This document shows, one piece after another, positions 26,701-34,835 of a stretch of DNA of 64,000 bases. This DNA is from an uncultured Prevotellaceae bacterium (GTDB lineage: Bacteria; Bacteroidota; Bacteroidia; Bacteroidales; Bacteroidaceae): assembly GCA_946185485.1 (NCBI GenBank), contig CAMHJQ010000011.1, forward strand, positions 1 to 64,000, in the 5' to 3' direction. Both the position numbers and the translations under genes were made by a program. Under the pieces are notes generated by a model that saw nothing but the letters and a program-made list of their open reading frames with translations, was not told the DNA's origin and searched no databases. Numbering within the stretch: position 1 is the stretch's first letter; each line of letters starts with the position of its first letter.

Positions 26701-27506
26701 TCGACGGCAACACCGTTCAGTCCGAGACGGTCACCGAAGGTGGTGTTCCATGTGTTGGCGTTCTTGTTATAGATCATCAGCGTGCCCTGTCCGTAAAGCC
26801 AGATGTTGTCCATCTGGTCGGCGAAGACCTTCAGCGACATGCTCTTGCGCAGGTGCTGTTGGGCAATGTAGTCGCTCTGCCATACGGTGTGCTGCTGGCG
26901 CATGATGTCACAGCATACGATGCGGCCGTCCTCGTAGACGATGACGGCACCGTCTCGGCACTCGCCGATGGAGCAGATAGTACCCTGAGGAATGCCGTGG
27001 GCATCGTTGGTGTAGCCGAACTCGTAATTGGTCTGCTGCTGCATGTTGTAGGCTACCACACCCTTGTTCGGGATGGATGCCCAGAAATTCTTGTGGCGGT
27101 CGATGTAGACCACGTTGGGCTTGCCCACGATACCCATCTGGGAATAGACCTGCTTCATGTCGCGTTCAAAACTCTCCGACTGCGGATGGTAGACGCAGAA
27201 ACCGGCGGAGGTCTCTATCCACAGGTTGCCGTCCAGCATTTCCTGGATGCTGATGATGTAGCTGTCGGGCAGTGATGAGCCATCCTGCGAGTTGCTCTGG
27301 AAATTTTTGAACGTATAGCCATCGAAGCGGTACAGGCCGGCAGGGGTGCCAAACCACATATAGCCGCGCTGGTCTTTCAGCACGCAGTTAATCTGACTAC
27401 TGATCAGTCCGTTGCGGGCATCGATGGTCTTAAACAGGTAGACGGCTGCCACTGCTAATGGCAGTGCCAGCATGATCACTAAAAGTAATTTCTTTATATT
27501 ATTCAT
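23751..27506 (-). CDS. HTCS-like regulator with propeller sensor and AraC domain but no kinase core
   Basis: A 1251-residue one-piece membrane regulator. After an N-terminal signal anchor come many two-component-propeller repeats (examples: GYMWFGTPAGLYRFDGYTF, SGNIWIGTDRAGLI), a Y_Y_Y-type beta domain (about 690-780) and a membrane helix near 785-805. The cytoplasmic part has a helical DHp-like stretch in which the H-box reads SEELRQPMARM, without the phosphorylatable histidine, and there is no HATPase domain: only about 55 residues of linker precede the receiver. In the receiver (about 930-1055) the phosphoacceptor position is Lys (DLVICKQDM, near 982), although the KPF lysine remains. The C-terminal AraC HTH (about 1150-1251, LAINVGFMTAENFANIFKDKFG) looks functional. 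It lies between kdsD (34 bases) and the PLD gene (1 base). Confidence 0.9.
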   Translation of the reverse strand: MNNIKKLLLVIMLALPLAVAAVYLFKTIDARNGLISSQINCVLKDQRGYMWFGTPAGLYRFDGYTFKNFQSNSQDGSSLPDSYIISIQEMLDGNLWIETSAGFCVYHPQSESFERDMKQVYSQMGIVGKPNVVYIDRHKNFWASIPNKGVVAYNMQQQTNYEFGYTNDAHGIPQGTICSIGECRDGAVIVYEDGRIVCCDIMRQQHTVWQSDYIAQQHLRKSMSLKVFADQMDNIWLYGQGTLMIYNKNANTWNTTFGDRLGLNGVAVDHSVNGIAADRSGNIWIGTDRAGLIRTNVNDYELESIQPRSINDNRTSEDNIAIQSVYVDDTDLLWVGTEKSGVAYYGSNIYKFDANLNGDITAIAQSNDSTIWYGTGSHGVIGYNGPLASSKVSCMATTPDGSLWVGSKQNGLTRIKDGTSRFYSSNTDSVRTLIDNHINALCSDKSGNLWIATNGGLQVFSPRMNTFSSYTRENGTLNTNTITALFYGSNNNMLIGTSEGLVVLNLSTREKMVLTGNKTNLQTFTNNYITQIYEDSRGLIWIGTREGINILNLETDQLNYLTEKDGLCNNSICGIAEDKSHNIWISTSNGITRTVIQRNHEDGTFAYGLYNYSVYDGLQSNEFNMGSILTRHDGIVLFGGLYGVNWVRQSSKDEQESLPRVMLTQLYIGEEEIQTGHEYQGRVILTSALNEISKIDLANSQNTLTIKFAAGNYNQGERLQFMYWMEGLDNDWRNGDALLHGVRFQNLSSGDYTLHVKAVSADGAVSNQERTLEIHIDRPWWISWWMLTLYVIAAILVLAVWRYGFQKFKRVWKSKHTVIEELKRQREEIKNTSEELRQPMARMTTIIGNLAMKEESMEGREQLNSLHFQLLQVITRITEMQSTLENPEKKAESTTKDKMELNDQGELSIIASNNRKLTADIKPLKSDGQGKKFNVVFIDSNREFLDFMNAHLREVYNFHVYDNIKDALPDIEMLNADLVICKQDMDMMTGSELCNQFKMDPRRSKTKFVLLTDSVLTPQDMTDLNITLAADDYLAKPFNMKEAVMRFNKLMGLGPIDMDANTIEGGETRRLESHNASMTTSSLTYEDEGKGTTDAGRAEKDVPEQPVADSTPTENVPTTKGEELMRQYYDDNTIGDYSMSNAMDQQLMRNIEQFVLQNMSRGQISLEEMASAMGMGRVPFYHKVRAITTKTPAELVRELRLKHACTLLVNTNINMSELAINVGFMTAENFANIFKDKFGMTPLEYRLKYKK

Positions 27507-27540
27507 AATCGTCCGATGTCTTCCTTGTCTTCACTAACTT

Positions 27541-28494
27541 CTATAGGACACAAGCATAGCGGTCGACGATGCCAAGCAGCCGTTGGTCTTGGTCGATGAC
27601 TAGTACGTTGTGGATTTTATATTCGTTCATCATCTTTTGTATCTCAGATATCTTGGTCTGCGGGCCGACGGTCTTGGGCTGGCGTGTCATGATGTCGCCC
27701 ACCGTGCGGTCGAAGAATTCAGCCTGCCACTTCTCCATAGCCCGTCGGATGTCACCATCGGTTATCAAGCCGATGACACGACCGTTGCTGATGGCTACGC
27801 CTAAACCCAGCTTGCCTTTGCTGACCAGGATGATGGCCTTGCCCAGATGCATGTCTTCTGTCAGCAGCGGCAAGTTGTCGGTCAGCATCACGTCCTGTGC
27901 CGTGGTGAGCAGTCGCTTGCCTAACTCGCCGCCCGGATGGAACTGTGCGAAGTCCTGCGGGCGGAAATGCCGCATCTCCATCAGCGCTACGGCCAGGGCG
28001 TCGCCCATGACGAGTGTCGCCGTCGTCGAGCTGGTGGGTGCCAGATTCAGTGGGCAAGCCTCTTTCTCGACGCTGACGTTCAGGTGGCAGGTGGAGTATT
28101 TGGCCAGCAACGACTGCGGGTTGCCGCTGATGCCGATGATGGGTATCTCCATGTGGAGCACCATTGGGATGAAGCGCAGCAGCTCGTCAGTCTGCCCGGA
28201 ATAGGAGATGGCTATCACCACGTCGCCTTTCGACATCACGCCGAGGTCGCCGTGGAACACGTCCAACGGATTGATGAAGAACGACGGCGTGCCCGTTGAG
28301 GCTAGCGTAGCCGCTATCTTCGCTCCGATATGTCCGCTTTTGCCGACGCCAGTGACGATTACCTTGCCCTTGCAGTGCAGCATGAGCTCCACGGCCCGGT
28401 CGAAGTTGTCATCCGTCTGGGGTATCAAGTTCAGCACTGCCTGTGCCTCGTCCTTGATACATTGTATGGCGTAGTCTCTTATTGTCATGTTCAA
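27541..28494 (-). CDS. kdsD: D-arabinose 5-phosphate isomerase (KpsF/GutQ family)
   Basis: Interconverts ribulose 5-phosphate and arabinose 5-phosphate, the first committed step to KDO of lipopolysaccharide. The 317-residue protein has an N-terminal SIS domain (about 35-170: GKVIVTGVGKSGHIGAKIAATLASTG, then DVVIAISYSGQTDE) and two CBS domains (about 205-317: DVMLTDNLPLLTEDMHLGKA and IMTRQPKTVGPQTKISEIQ). It is immediately downstream of kdsA (28 bases), which uses its product, confirming the pathway. Confidence 0.95.
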   Translation of the reverse strand: MNMTIRDYAIQCIKDEAQAVLNLIPQTDDNFDRAVELMLHCKGKVIVTGVGKSGHIGAKIAATLASTGTPSFFINPLDVFHGDLGVMSKGDVVIAISYSGQTDELLRFIPMVLHMEIPIIGISGNPQSLLAKYSTCHLNVSVEKEACPLNLAPTSSTTATLVMGDALAVALMEMRHFRPQDFAQFHPGGELGKRLLTTAQDVMLTDNLPLLTEDMHLGKAIILVSKGKLGLGVAISNGRVIGLITDGDIRRAMEKWQAEFFDRTVGDIMTRQPKTVGPQTKISEIQKMMNEYKIHNVLVIDQDQRLLGIVDRYACVL

Positions 28495-28522
28495 GTCGTT
28501 ATAACGTGATATGGATATTCCG

Positions 28523-29296
28523 TTATTTCGTTATTACTGATGATGCAATTAATGTCTCTACCAGCCCTTCCAGCTTGTCCAGCTCCAGCATGTTCGCTGC
28601 ATCGCTCAGACCCTGATCGGGGGTGGGGTGTACCTCGAAGAACCAGCCTGTGGCACCGAAAGCCTTGGCAGCCAGTGCCATCTGGGGCACGAAACGCCGG
28701 TCGCCGCCTGTCTTGCCGTCGGCACCGCCGGGACGCTGCACGCTGTGGGTGCAGTCCATGATGACCGTCTCGCAGATTTCCCGCATGTCGGGGATGTTGC
28801 GGAAGTCCACCACCAGGTTGTTATACCCCATCATGTTGCCGCGCTCGGTGAGCCATACCTCGCTGGCTCCGGCCTCGCGTACCTTTTCTACGGGGTAGCG
28901 CATGTCGCGGCCGCTCAGAAACTGGGCTTTCTTGATGTTCACCGTTCGGCCTGTCTTGGCTGCAGCCACGAGCAGGTCGGTCTGGCGGCAGAGGAAGGCC
29001 GGAATCTGTATCACGTCCACCACTTCGCCAACAGGCTTGGCCTGCCAGGCTTCGTGGATGTCGGTCAGCAGGCGCAGGCCGTATTTCTCTTTGACGTCGC
29101 TCAGCATCTGCAGTCCTTTGTCGATGCCCGGCCCTCGGAAGGAGCTGATGGACGTCCTGTTGGCCTTGTCGAACGAGGCCTTGAATATAATGTCGGTACC
29201 CAAGCGTTTGTTAATGGCAATCAGTCGTGAGGCTACTGTGTCGAGCAGTTCAGCCGATTCTATCACGCAGGGACCTGCAATGAATATCTTTTTCAT
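28523..29296 (-). CDS. kdsA: 3-deoxy-8-phosphooctulonate synthase
   Basis: Condenses phosphoenolpyruvate with arabinose 5-phosphate to KDO 8-phosphate. The TIM-barrel protein (257 residues) starts KKIFIAGPCVIES: the cysteine at this place, instead of Asn, marks the metal-dependent class. Other conserved blocks are FKASFDKANRTS, FRGPG, LTDIHE, IQIPAFLCRQTDLL, KKAQFLSGRDM and DCTHSVQRPGG. It leads the minus-strand operon kdsA-kdsD-HTCS-PLD, with a promoter box 26 bases upstream. Confidence 0.97.
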   Translation of the reverse strand: MKKIFIAGPCVIESAELLDTVASRLIAINKRLGTDIIFKASFDKANRTSISSFRGPGIDKGLQMLSDVKEKYGLRLLTDIHEAWQAKPVGEVVDVIQIPAFLCRQTDLLVAAAKTGRTVNIKKAQFLSGRDMRYPVEKVREAGASEVWLTERGNMMGYNNLVVDFRNIPDMREICETVIMDCTHSVQRPGGADGKTGGDRRFVPQMALAAKAFGATGWFFEVHPTPDQGLSDAANMLELDKLEGLVETLIASSVITK

Positions 29297-29321
29297 GCGT
29301 CAGTTTGTCACTAAAACTTTG

Positions 29322-29329
29322 CAAAGATA
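29322..29329 (-). promoter_or_regulatory. -7 promoter element of the kdsA operon
   Basis: TATCTTTG on the minus strand, matching TAnnTTTG, followed by the common GC. It predicts a leader of about 20 bases for kdsA. No exact -33 TTTG. Confidence 0.65.
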
Positions 29330-29425
29330 CACATATTTTTCCTAATAAACATGATTTAGGTCAATTATTTTGTTCAAAAGGGTAAAAAGAGCGGCTGTTT
29401 ACGGGCACAATCAGAAAAAAGCCTT

Positions 29426-29433
29426 TACCTTTG
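29426..29433 (+). promoter_or_regulatory. -7 promoter element of the outer-membrane barrel gene
   Basis: TACCTTTG matching TAnnTTTG, 80 bases upstream of the ATG at 29514. The leader of about 75 bases has no obvious strong hairpin. Confidence 0.6.
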
Positions 29434-29513
29434 CGGCCGTTAAAAAAGTAACGGTGTGCGTACACAGCACACTCGAGTCACATTAAAGTTTAATTTAAAA
29501 AGGTAAAAAGATT

Positions 29514-30068
29514 ATGAAAAAGATTATGATGACCTTGGCAGCCGTTGCTGTTGCTGCCACAATGAACGCTCAGGTTTACGTTGGTGGTGGTATTGGTTTC
29601 CAGACCAGCAAGCAGGGTGACGACAAGAACACGCTGATTACTGTTATGCCTGAGTTTGGTTACAACCTCGATGAGAGCTGGGCAGTAGGTATTACGCTGG
29701 GTTATGGTCACTCTAAGGATACTGCTAAGAAGGGCAGTGTTGAGAGCAGCGTTAAGACGGATGTTTTCCAGATTTCTCCCTATGCTCGTTACACCTTCGC
29801 TAAGTTCGACAAGGTGAACCTCTTTATTGATGGTGGTGTTGACTATGTTCACACCAAGATTGGCGATGCTAAGAACAATGCCTTCGGTGTAGGTCTGAAG
29901 CCCGGTGTTGCTGTCAACCTGACTGAGAAGCTGAGCTTCGTTGCTCACGTTGGTTTCCTGGGTTACACTTACGCAAAGGACGACTTCGATGGTGCTGAGG
30001 CTGAGAATACCTTCGGTTTCGACCTCGATGGTAACGACCTGAGATTCGGTATCTATTACAACTTCTAA
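29514..30068 (+). CDS. Outer-membrane beta-barrel protein, 184 residues
   Basis: Signal peptide (KKIMMTLAAVAVAATMNAQ, cleavage after NA or NAQ), then alternating strands with aromatic girdle residues, typical of small OmpW/OmpX-like porin-family barrels: VYVGGGIGFQ, ALNVTVMPEFGY-type strands, and a final strand ending in Phe (LRFGIYYNF), which is the signal for BAM insertion. It is monocistronic with a strong terminator. Codon use is strongly biased to GTT/GCT/GGT like gapA, so it is probably abundant. Specific function is unknown. Confidence 0.85.
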   Translation: MKKIMMTLAAVAVAATMNAQVYVGGGIGFQTSKQGDDKNTLITVMPEFGYNLDESWAVGITLGYGHSKDTAKKGSVESSVKTDVFQISPYARYTFAKFDKVNLFIDGGVDYVHTKIGDAKNNAFGVGLKPGVAVNLTEKLSFVAHVGFLGYTYAKDDFDGAEAENTFGFDLDGNDLRFGIYYNF

Positions 30069-30097
30069 TACGAACCAGGTATCATAAAGAATAGATA

Positions 30098-30137
30098 AAA
30101 AATGAGGCTGCGAATCGTCGCAGCCTCACTTTTTTTA
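30098..30137. terminator. Bidirectional terminator between barrel gene and MscS gene
   Basis: Perfect 11-base stem (TGAGGCTGCGA, 30103-30113, with its complement at 30118-30128) and an ATCG loop, preceded by six A and followed by seven T. It can terminate both convergent genes. The T-run overlaps the MscS-family stop codon. Confidence 0.9.
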
Positions 30138-32462
30138 TGATTGCTTGATGTGGACGTCCTGCTGTGGGAACGGAATCTCGATGCCGTTCTGGCGCAGCGT
30201 GTCGTAGATGCACTTCAGCACGTCGCTCACCACGTACGACTTCTTCGGAGCCTCGGCCCAGACGAACATCTTCAGGTTGACACTGGAGTCGCCCAACTCG
30301 CCGACAACGGACTTCACCTGCTTCGACGGGTCCATCCATTCGTTGTCCAGATGGTTGACAGCTGCGTCGACGACCTGGATGACCTGTTGCAGGTTACTGC
30401 CGTAGGCCACGCCGTAGGGCACGATGGCCAGCACATAGCCGTGGTTGCGCGTCAGGTTCTTGTAGTTGTTGGTGAACAGCTGTGAGTTTTGGAACGTGAT
30501 GACCTCGCCGGTGAGCGCCTCGACGACCGTCGATGTGTAGCTGATACTCACCACTTTACCCATCGTGCCGTTCACCTCTATCCAGTCGCCCACCTTGATG
30601 CGGCCGGTCATCAGCGAGGCACCGTAGAAGATGTTCTCGATGATGTTTTTCGAGGCGAAACCGATACCAGTTGACAGACCGCCCGTGATAGCCAGCAGCC
30701 ACGAAACGCTGATGTGCAGAATGCCCAGCGACATCAGCAGCCATGTACCCCAAATGATAATCTGGATGACGTTCTTCGACATCACCGTCCTGCTGTCTGC
30801 CGAGTCGGGGTCTTTCTGCATGTAGTGCAGCCGCAGCAGCCGCAGCAGCGTCTTGCTGAGGTAGGAGAACAGAAACCACAGGCAGGTGACCATCGTCAGC
30901 TTGAGAATGCTGACCTGGAAGTTCTCCTGGTCGAAGAACTTGTACTTGAAGGCTTTCCAGCACAGGTCGGAGAGGTTGAAGACGTCGGCTGCCCACCACA
31001 CGCTCAGCATGATGCTGCCCACACCCAAAGAGGGCAGTACCACCTGGTACATCATGTCGTAGGCCCATGTCTTGGTGACGGGCTTTTGGTCCAGCTGATG
31101 ACGCTCGCCATACAGTTTCAGGTACTGCGAGATGCAGGTGATGGTCAGGATACACGTCAGCTGCATGATCCACCATATCAGCACCTGTACGGCCAGTAGC
31201 GTATAGCCTACCCACGAACAGACGACGCTGACGATGAATACTACCAGCGAGATGTAGGTATAGAACATGTCCGACTGTGGTACGTTGCGGTTGTGACGCC
31301 GGATGACGCTCCACTGCCACAGTGCACATATCAACAACATTGGTGGGAATAGTATGTTGACCAATTCGTTGGGTATCAGAATGATTCGGAAGGCAAACAC
31401 GATGAATCCCATAGCGATGAGCGGCGTGTAGATGCGGAAGGCGCTCTTGATCTGGTCGCCCCTTACACGTAGCAGCAATGAGATGAGGATGACGCCCAGC
31501 AGCCACGCATAGTTCACCAGCAGGTTGGAAGCCATGATGAAGAAGTTGGACTTCGTCAGTGCCAGCGTCACACCCATGATGCTGGCGAAGGTGATGGTCG
31601 TCGTGGCCATGGTGATGCAGGCGCGCTTCTTCATGAACTCCTCGGTACGCAGTCGTTTCGGTACAACGTAGCGGATGGCGAGGAAGTTGAGCAGCGAGGC
31701 AATGATGGCATATATGATGGTTGACAGCAGCAGTCCAAATATCCAGCGGCTGTCCCACTGCGAGTGGGCGTTAGGCTGGTATTTCCGCTCCACCGTCTCT
31801 GTCATCGTTCGCCAGTAGCGGCCGAAGTCCTTCAGTATGGCGAAGTAGGAGTTGCCACCATTCTTGAAGATGCTCGTCTGTATCTCGTTGTAGCGCTTGT
31901 TGGCATAGTCGTTCAGGTTCGACAGCCGCTGTTCCGTCATGGTGTAGATGTGGATGTGGTCTTCCATCCGCATGCGGCGCTCTTCCAGCGTCGTACGGAT
32001 GTCGGTAGCAAGGGCTATACACTGGTTACGGTTCTTGAGTGTCGTGGGCGACAGCACTCTTGCAGGGATGGCATTCAGGCTGGCTATCAGCGAGTCGTAG
32101 CGTGCTATCTCGTTCTCCGTCTTCTCCATGAAGGTGTTGAACGGCAACTTATGAAGCTTGAACTCCCGGTATTGTTCCGTCGCCTCATGGCAGGCGTATG
32201 TCAGGTCGAAGACATATTCCTGTTTCTGCGAGTAAAGCATCAGCGAGTTCTGGTTCGACTGCTTCAGTGTCGCTATCAACTGGTCGCGCAGCTGTTCGTT
32301 GTACTGCTTGGCTCTCTCCATGCGCTCCTTCAGCTCGCGGTTGTAGCTCGAAAGTTCCGTGCGTAGTATCTGCAATGTCTGGTCGAGGTCTTTCTCCTTC
32401 AGCACAGCGTGGCTGCTCAGTGCCGTCCACAGCACCAGTAGTAATGTAAATAGTCGTTTCAT
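30135..32462 (-). CDS. Large MscS-family mechanosensitive channel, 775 residues
   Basis: An inner-membrane channel of the long (MscK/YnaI-like) type. A signal peptide is followed by a periplasmic helical, coiled-coil-like domain (about 20-230, including YNRELKERMERAKQYNEQL), then about ten membrane segments from 245 to 600. The pore helix and beta domain are conserved: GLSTGIGFASKNIIENIF (about 600), GRIKVGDWIEVNGTMGKV and FQNSQLFTNNYKNLTRNHG. The alpha-beta cytoplasmic domain ends the protein. It opens under membrane tension and complements MscL. It stands alone with its own promoter. Confidence 0.92.
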   Translation of the reverse strand: MKRLFTLLLVLWTALSSHAVLKEKDLDQTLQILRTELSSYNRELKERMERAKQYNEQLRDQLIATLKQSNQNSLMLYSQKQEYVFDLTYACHEATEQYREFKLHKLPFNTFMEKTENEIARYDSLIASLNAIPARVLSPTTLKNRNQCIALATDIRTTLEERRMRMEDHIHIYTMTEQRLSNLNDYANKRYNEIQTSIFKNGGNSYFAILKDFGRYWRTMTETVERKYQPNAHSQWDSRWIFGLLLSTIIYAIIASLLNFLAIRYVVPKRLRTEEFMKKRACITMATTTITFASIMGVTLALTKSNFFIMASNLLVNYAWLLGVILISLLLRVRGDQIKSAFRIYTPLIAMGFIVFAFRIILIPNELVNILFPPMLLICALWQWSVIRRHNRNVPQSDMFYTYISLVVFIVSVVCSWVGYTLLAVQVLIWWIMQLTCILTITCISQYLKLYGERHQLDQKPVTKTWAYDMMYQVVLPSLGVGSIMLSVWWAADVFNLSDLCWKAFKYKFFDQENFQVSILKLTMVTCLWFLFSYLSKTLLRLLRLHYMQKDPDSADSRTVMSKNVIQIIIWGTWLLMSLGILHISVSWLLAITGGLSTGIGFASKNIIENIFYGASLMTGRIKVGDWIEVNGTMGKVVSISYTSTVVEALTGEVITFQNSQLFTNNYKNLTRNHGYVLAIVPYGVAYGSNLQQVIQVVDAAVNHLDNEWMDPSKQVKSVVGELGDSSVNLKMFVWAEAPKKSYVVSDVLKCIYDTLRQNGIEIPFPQQDVHIKQS

Positions 32463-32470
32463 AGTGCCTG

Positions 32471-32478
32471 CAAAGGTA
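32471..32478 (-). promoter_or_regulatory. -7 promoter element of the MscS-family gene
   Basis: TACCTTTG on the minus strand just 8 bases upstream of the ATG, so the message would be almost leaderless. No exact -33 TTTG. Confidence 0.55.
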
Positions 32479-32567
32479 CAATAAATATCCGATAATCATC
32501 TCTTTTTGCTCTTTTTTTCTTGTTCAGTTGACTTTTTTTTTGTAATTTCGCAGCCAAAATAATAGAT

Positions 32568-33416
32568 ATGATACTGATAGCTGACAGCGGAAGCACTAAG
32601 ACCGACTGGGTACTGGCAGGGCAAGAGGTGGTTCACACTCAGGGCATCACGCCCGTCCATCAGTCGCCCGATGACATACGCCAGATTCTGGAGCAAGAAC
32701 TGCTGCCCCAGTTAGGCGGGCTGGTGGATAGTCTTTCTGCTGTCTTTTTCTATGGCAGCGGCTGTACCCCTGCCCATATCCCCGTGATGCAGCAACTGCT
32801 GAAAGAAGCGCTTTCCACCCTCCACGTTCCATCCTCCACGCTCCACGTTGAAGTCCACAGCGACCTCATGGCTGCCGCCCGCGCCCTGTGCGGCAGGGAC
32901 GAGGGCATCGCTTGCATCTTAGGTACGGGGGCCAACAGCGCGTTGTATGATGGTGAACGGATTGTACAGAACACGCCCGCTCTGGGCTATATCCTGGGTG
33001 ACGAAGGTAGTGGTGCAGTGCTGGGCCGCAGTTTCATGAATGCTATCTTCAAGAATCCAGACTTTGCTGACATTCGTGAAGAATATCTGGCAGAACAGCA
33101 GTTGACGATGGCTGACATTATCCAGCGCGTCTATCGCGAGCCCATGGCCAACCGCTTCCTGGCTTCCACCTCTTTATATATCGGCAGGCATCTAGACAAT
33201 CCCCTGTTGGAGAAATTGGTTGTCGACAACTTCCGCCAGTTTTTCCGTCGTAATATCGCGCCCTACCAGCGTCCCGACCTGCCCGTCCACTTTGTCGGCT
33301 CTATGGCTCAGCACTACCGCAACCAGTTGCTGCAAGCTGCCGCCGCCGAGGGCTATGTTGTAGGCAGGGTGATGAAGAGTCCGCTGGAAGGACTCGTCGC
33401 CTACCATTCTGCTTAG
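32568..33416 (+). CDS. BadF/BadG/BcrA-type ATPase, probable N-acetylglucosamine kinase
   Basis: A 282-residue ASKHA-fold kinase. The phosphate-1 motif is LIADSGSTKTDWVL at the start, the phosphate-2 region is GIACILGTGANSALYDG, and the hinge contains LGDEGSGAVLGR. These features match the family of eukaryote-type N-acetylglucosamine kinases widespread in Bacteroidetes. The segment STLHVPSSTLHVEVHS (about 82-97) is unusual: it is encoded by a 14-base tandem repeat and looks like an expansion in a surface loop. The end overlaps the stop of the convergent cysteine-desulfidase gene by 4 bases. The exact substrate is not certain. Confidence 0.85.
   Translation: MILIADSGSTKTDWVLAGQEVVHTQGITPVHQSPDDIRQILEQELLPQLGGLVDSLSAVFFYGSGCTPAHIPVMQQLLKEALSTLHVPSSTLHVEVHSDLMAAARALCGRDEGIACILGTGANSALYDGERIVQNTPALGYILGDEGSGAVLGRSFMNAIFKNPDFADIREEYLAEQQLTMADIIQRVYREPMANRFLASTSLYIGRHLDNPLLEKLVVDNFRQFFRRNIAPYQRPDLPVHFVGSMAQHYRNQLLQAAAAEGYVVGRVMKSPLEGLVAYHSA
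32813..32840 (+). repeat. 14-base tandem repeat inside the sugar kinase gene
   Basis: Two copies of TTCCA(C/T)CCTCCACG (32813-32826, 32827-32840), followed by a degenerate partial copy to about 32850. It encodes the repeated STLHV peptide. Confidence 0.75.
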
Positions 33417-34681
33417 CAGCCTTTCGTGGTCATGATGTCCAGCACCATGTTGTCGGTGATACCCATGCCGTCGGCACCGATGCTGGTGAGGTTGTGTATG
33501 CACTTGTCGACGTTGTTATCCACGATGCCTTCGGCACTCGTCACACACTTGCCTTCCATCGACAGCAGGGCCGACAGCACAGCCGTCGACACGCCACTGG
33601 TAATCTTCAGCGAGCACGAGGGCTTAGCACCGTCGCAGATCATGCCCGTCAGGTTGGCAATCATGTTCTTCACCGCCGCACACACGCGGTCGTAGTCACC
33701 GCCCATGAGATAGGTGATGCCCACGCTGCTGCCAATGCTGGCGACCACGCAGCCGCACAGTGCCGACAGCCTGCCTAACGACTGCTTGATATAGATGGCC
33801 GTCAGGTGACTGAGCATGAGGGCACGTATCAGCTCCTCCTCGGTATTCTCGTTCTCCTTGGCATAGACGCATACGGGATTGGTGGCGCAGATGCCTTGGT
33901 TGCCGCTGCCACTGTTGGACATGACGGGAATCATGGCACCGCCCATACGTGCATCGCAGGCCGATGCCGTTCGTGAGATGATATGCGAAAAAATGCTGTT
34001 GCCGAAGATGCCTTTCGCCAGCGGACGGTCGATGGTCTTGCCCAGGTTGTGACCGTAGTTGCCCTTCAGCGCCTCGCGGGCGGCATTCATGTTGTAGGTG
34101 CGGGCATCCATGATGAAGCGTATCTCGTCTAACGGTGCCGTGGTGGCAAAGTCGTACACCAGCTGCATATTCAATGAAATGTCGGTCGCCTCTTCCGCCG
34201 GGCCGTGTTTCATGCTCCGTGTCTCAGGGTCAACGAATGTCGTGTGTCCGCCGGCAATGACCGCCGTCTGACGCTGTCCGTTGGCCTCGGCGCAGACCTC
34301 GATATACAGTTTTTCGCTGATGCCCTCCTTCAGTCGGATGTCGATGCGGTTCTCGCTGATATACTGCTTGCCCTCGGCCAGCGACTCCGGTGTCAGGTCC
34401 TTCAGTACCTCCAGCTGGTAGGAACTCTTGCCGATGAGTGCTCCTAAGGCGATGGCAATGGGCAGGCCGATCATCCCTGTGCCGGGAATGCCTACGCCCA
34501 TGGCATTCTTCAGGATGTTGGCACTCAGCAGGGCTGTGATGTGCTCGGGACGTTGTCCCAGCAGTTCTGTGGCGCGTGCCGTACACAGGGCAACGGCCAT
34601 GGGTTCGGTACATCCTATGGCGGGAATGACCTCCTGATGGACGAGGGCGATAATCTCCTGACGTGTTTTGCTGTCTATCAT
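33413..34681 (-). CDS. L-cysteine desulfidase / serine dehydratase alpha-like family protein (CyuA/UPF0597)
   Basis: A 422-residue member of the 4Fe-4S family that includes CyuA/YhaM L-cysteine desulfidases (cysteine to pyruvate, ammonia and sulfide). Conserved marks are VIPAIGCTEPMAVALCTARA near the N-terminus, SGSGNQGICATNPV, the Cys-rich LCGCVVASIGSSVG and ICDGAKPSCSLKI near the C-terminus; several of these cysteines should bind the cluster. The start is ATG 34681: an upstream TTG at 34711 lies in the -7 promoter box. It is a single gene, convergent with the sugar kinase. Confidence 0.88.
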   Translation of the reverse strand: MIDSKTRQEIIALVHQEVIPAIGCTEPMAVALCTARATELLGQRPEHITALLSANILKNAMGVGIPGTGMIGLPIAIALGALIGKSSYQLEVLKDLTPESLAEGKQYISENRIDIRLKEGISEKLYIEVCAEANGQRQTAVIAGGHTTFVDPETRSMKHGPAEEATDISLNMQLVYDFATTAPLDEIRFIMDARTYNMNAAREALKGNYGHNLGKTIDRPLAKGIFGNSIFSHIISRTASACDARMGGAMIPVMSNSGSGNQGICATNPVCVYAKENENTEEELIRALMLSHLTAIYIKQSLGRLSALCGCVVASIGSSVGITYLMGGDYDRVCAAVKNMIANLTGMICDGAKPSCSLKITSGVSTAVLSALLSMEGKCVTSAEGIVDNNVDKCIHNLTSIGADGMGITDNMVLDIMTTKGC

Positions 34682-34708
34682 GATGGTATGATGATTTTTT
34701 TGATGCAG

Positions 34709-34716
34709 CAAAGGTA
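34709..34716 (-). promoter_or_regulatory. -7 promoter element of the cysteine-desulfidase-like gene
   Basis: TACCTTTG on the minus strand, 28 bases upstream of ATG 34681. Its location inside the apparent longer frame decides the start. Confidence 0.65.
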
Positions 34717-34835
34717 CGAAGAATCTTTGAGCTACCAGTGTCGGATGCGGATGTTTTTAGGTCGCAGCGTGTTAAATAAGTATAATGGTCATGCATTAAA
34801 CGCTTTGTCCAACGCTTCAAGTGCAGGAAATTGGT

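Noticed and set aside
27541..27580. Frameshift at the end of kdsD
   Set aside because: The C-terminus (GIVDRYACVL) differs from proteobacterial KdsD ends, but the length is normal and the CBS domain is complete, so no break is needed to explain it.
34682..34711. TTG start at 34711 for the cysteine-desulfidase-like gene
   Set aside because: The TTG is part of the TACCTTTG promoter box; the ATG at 34681 gives the normal family start.
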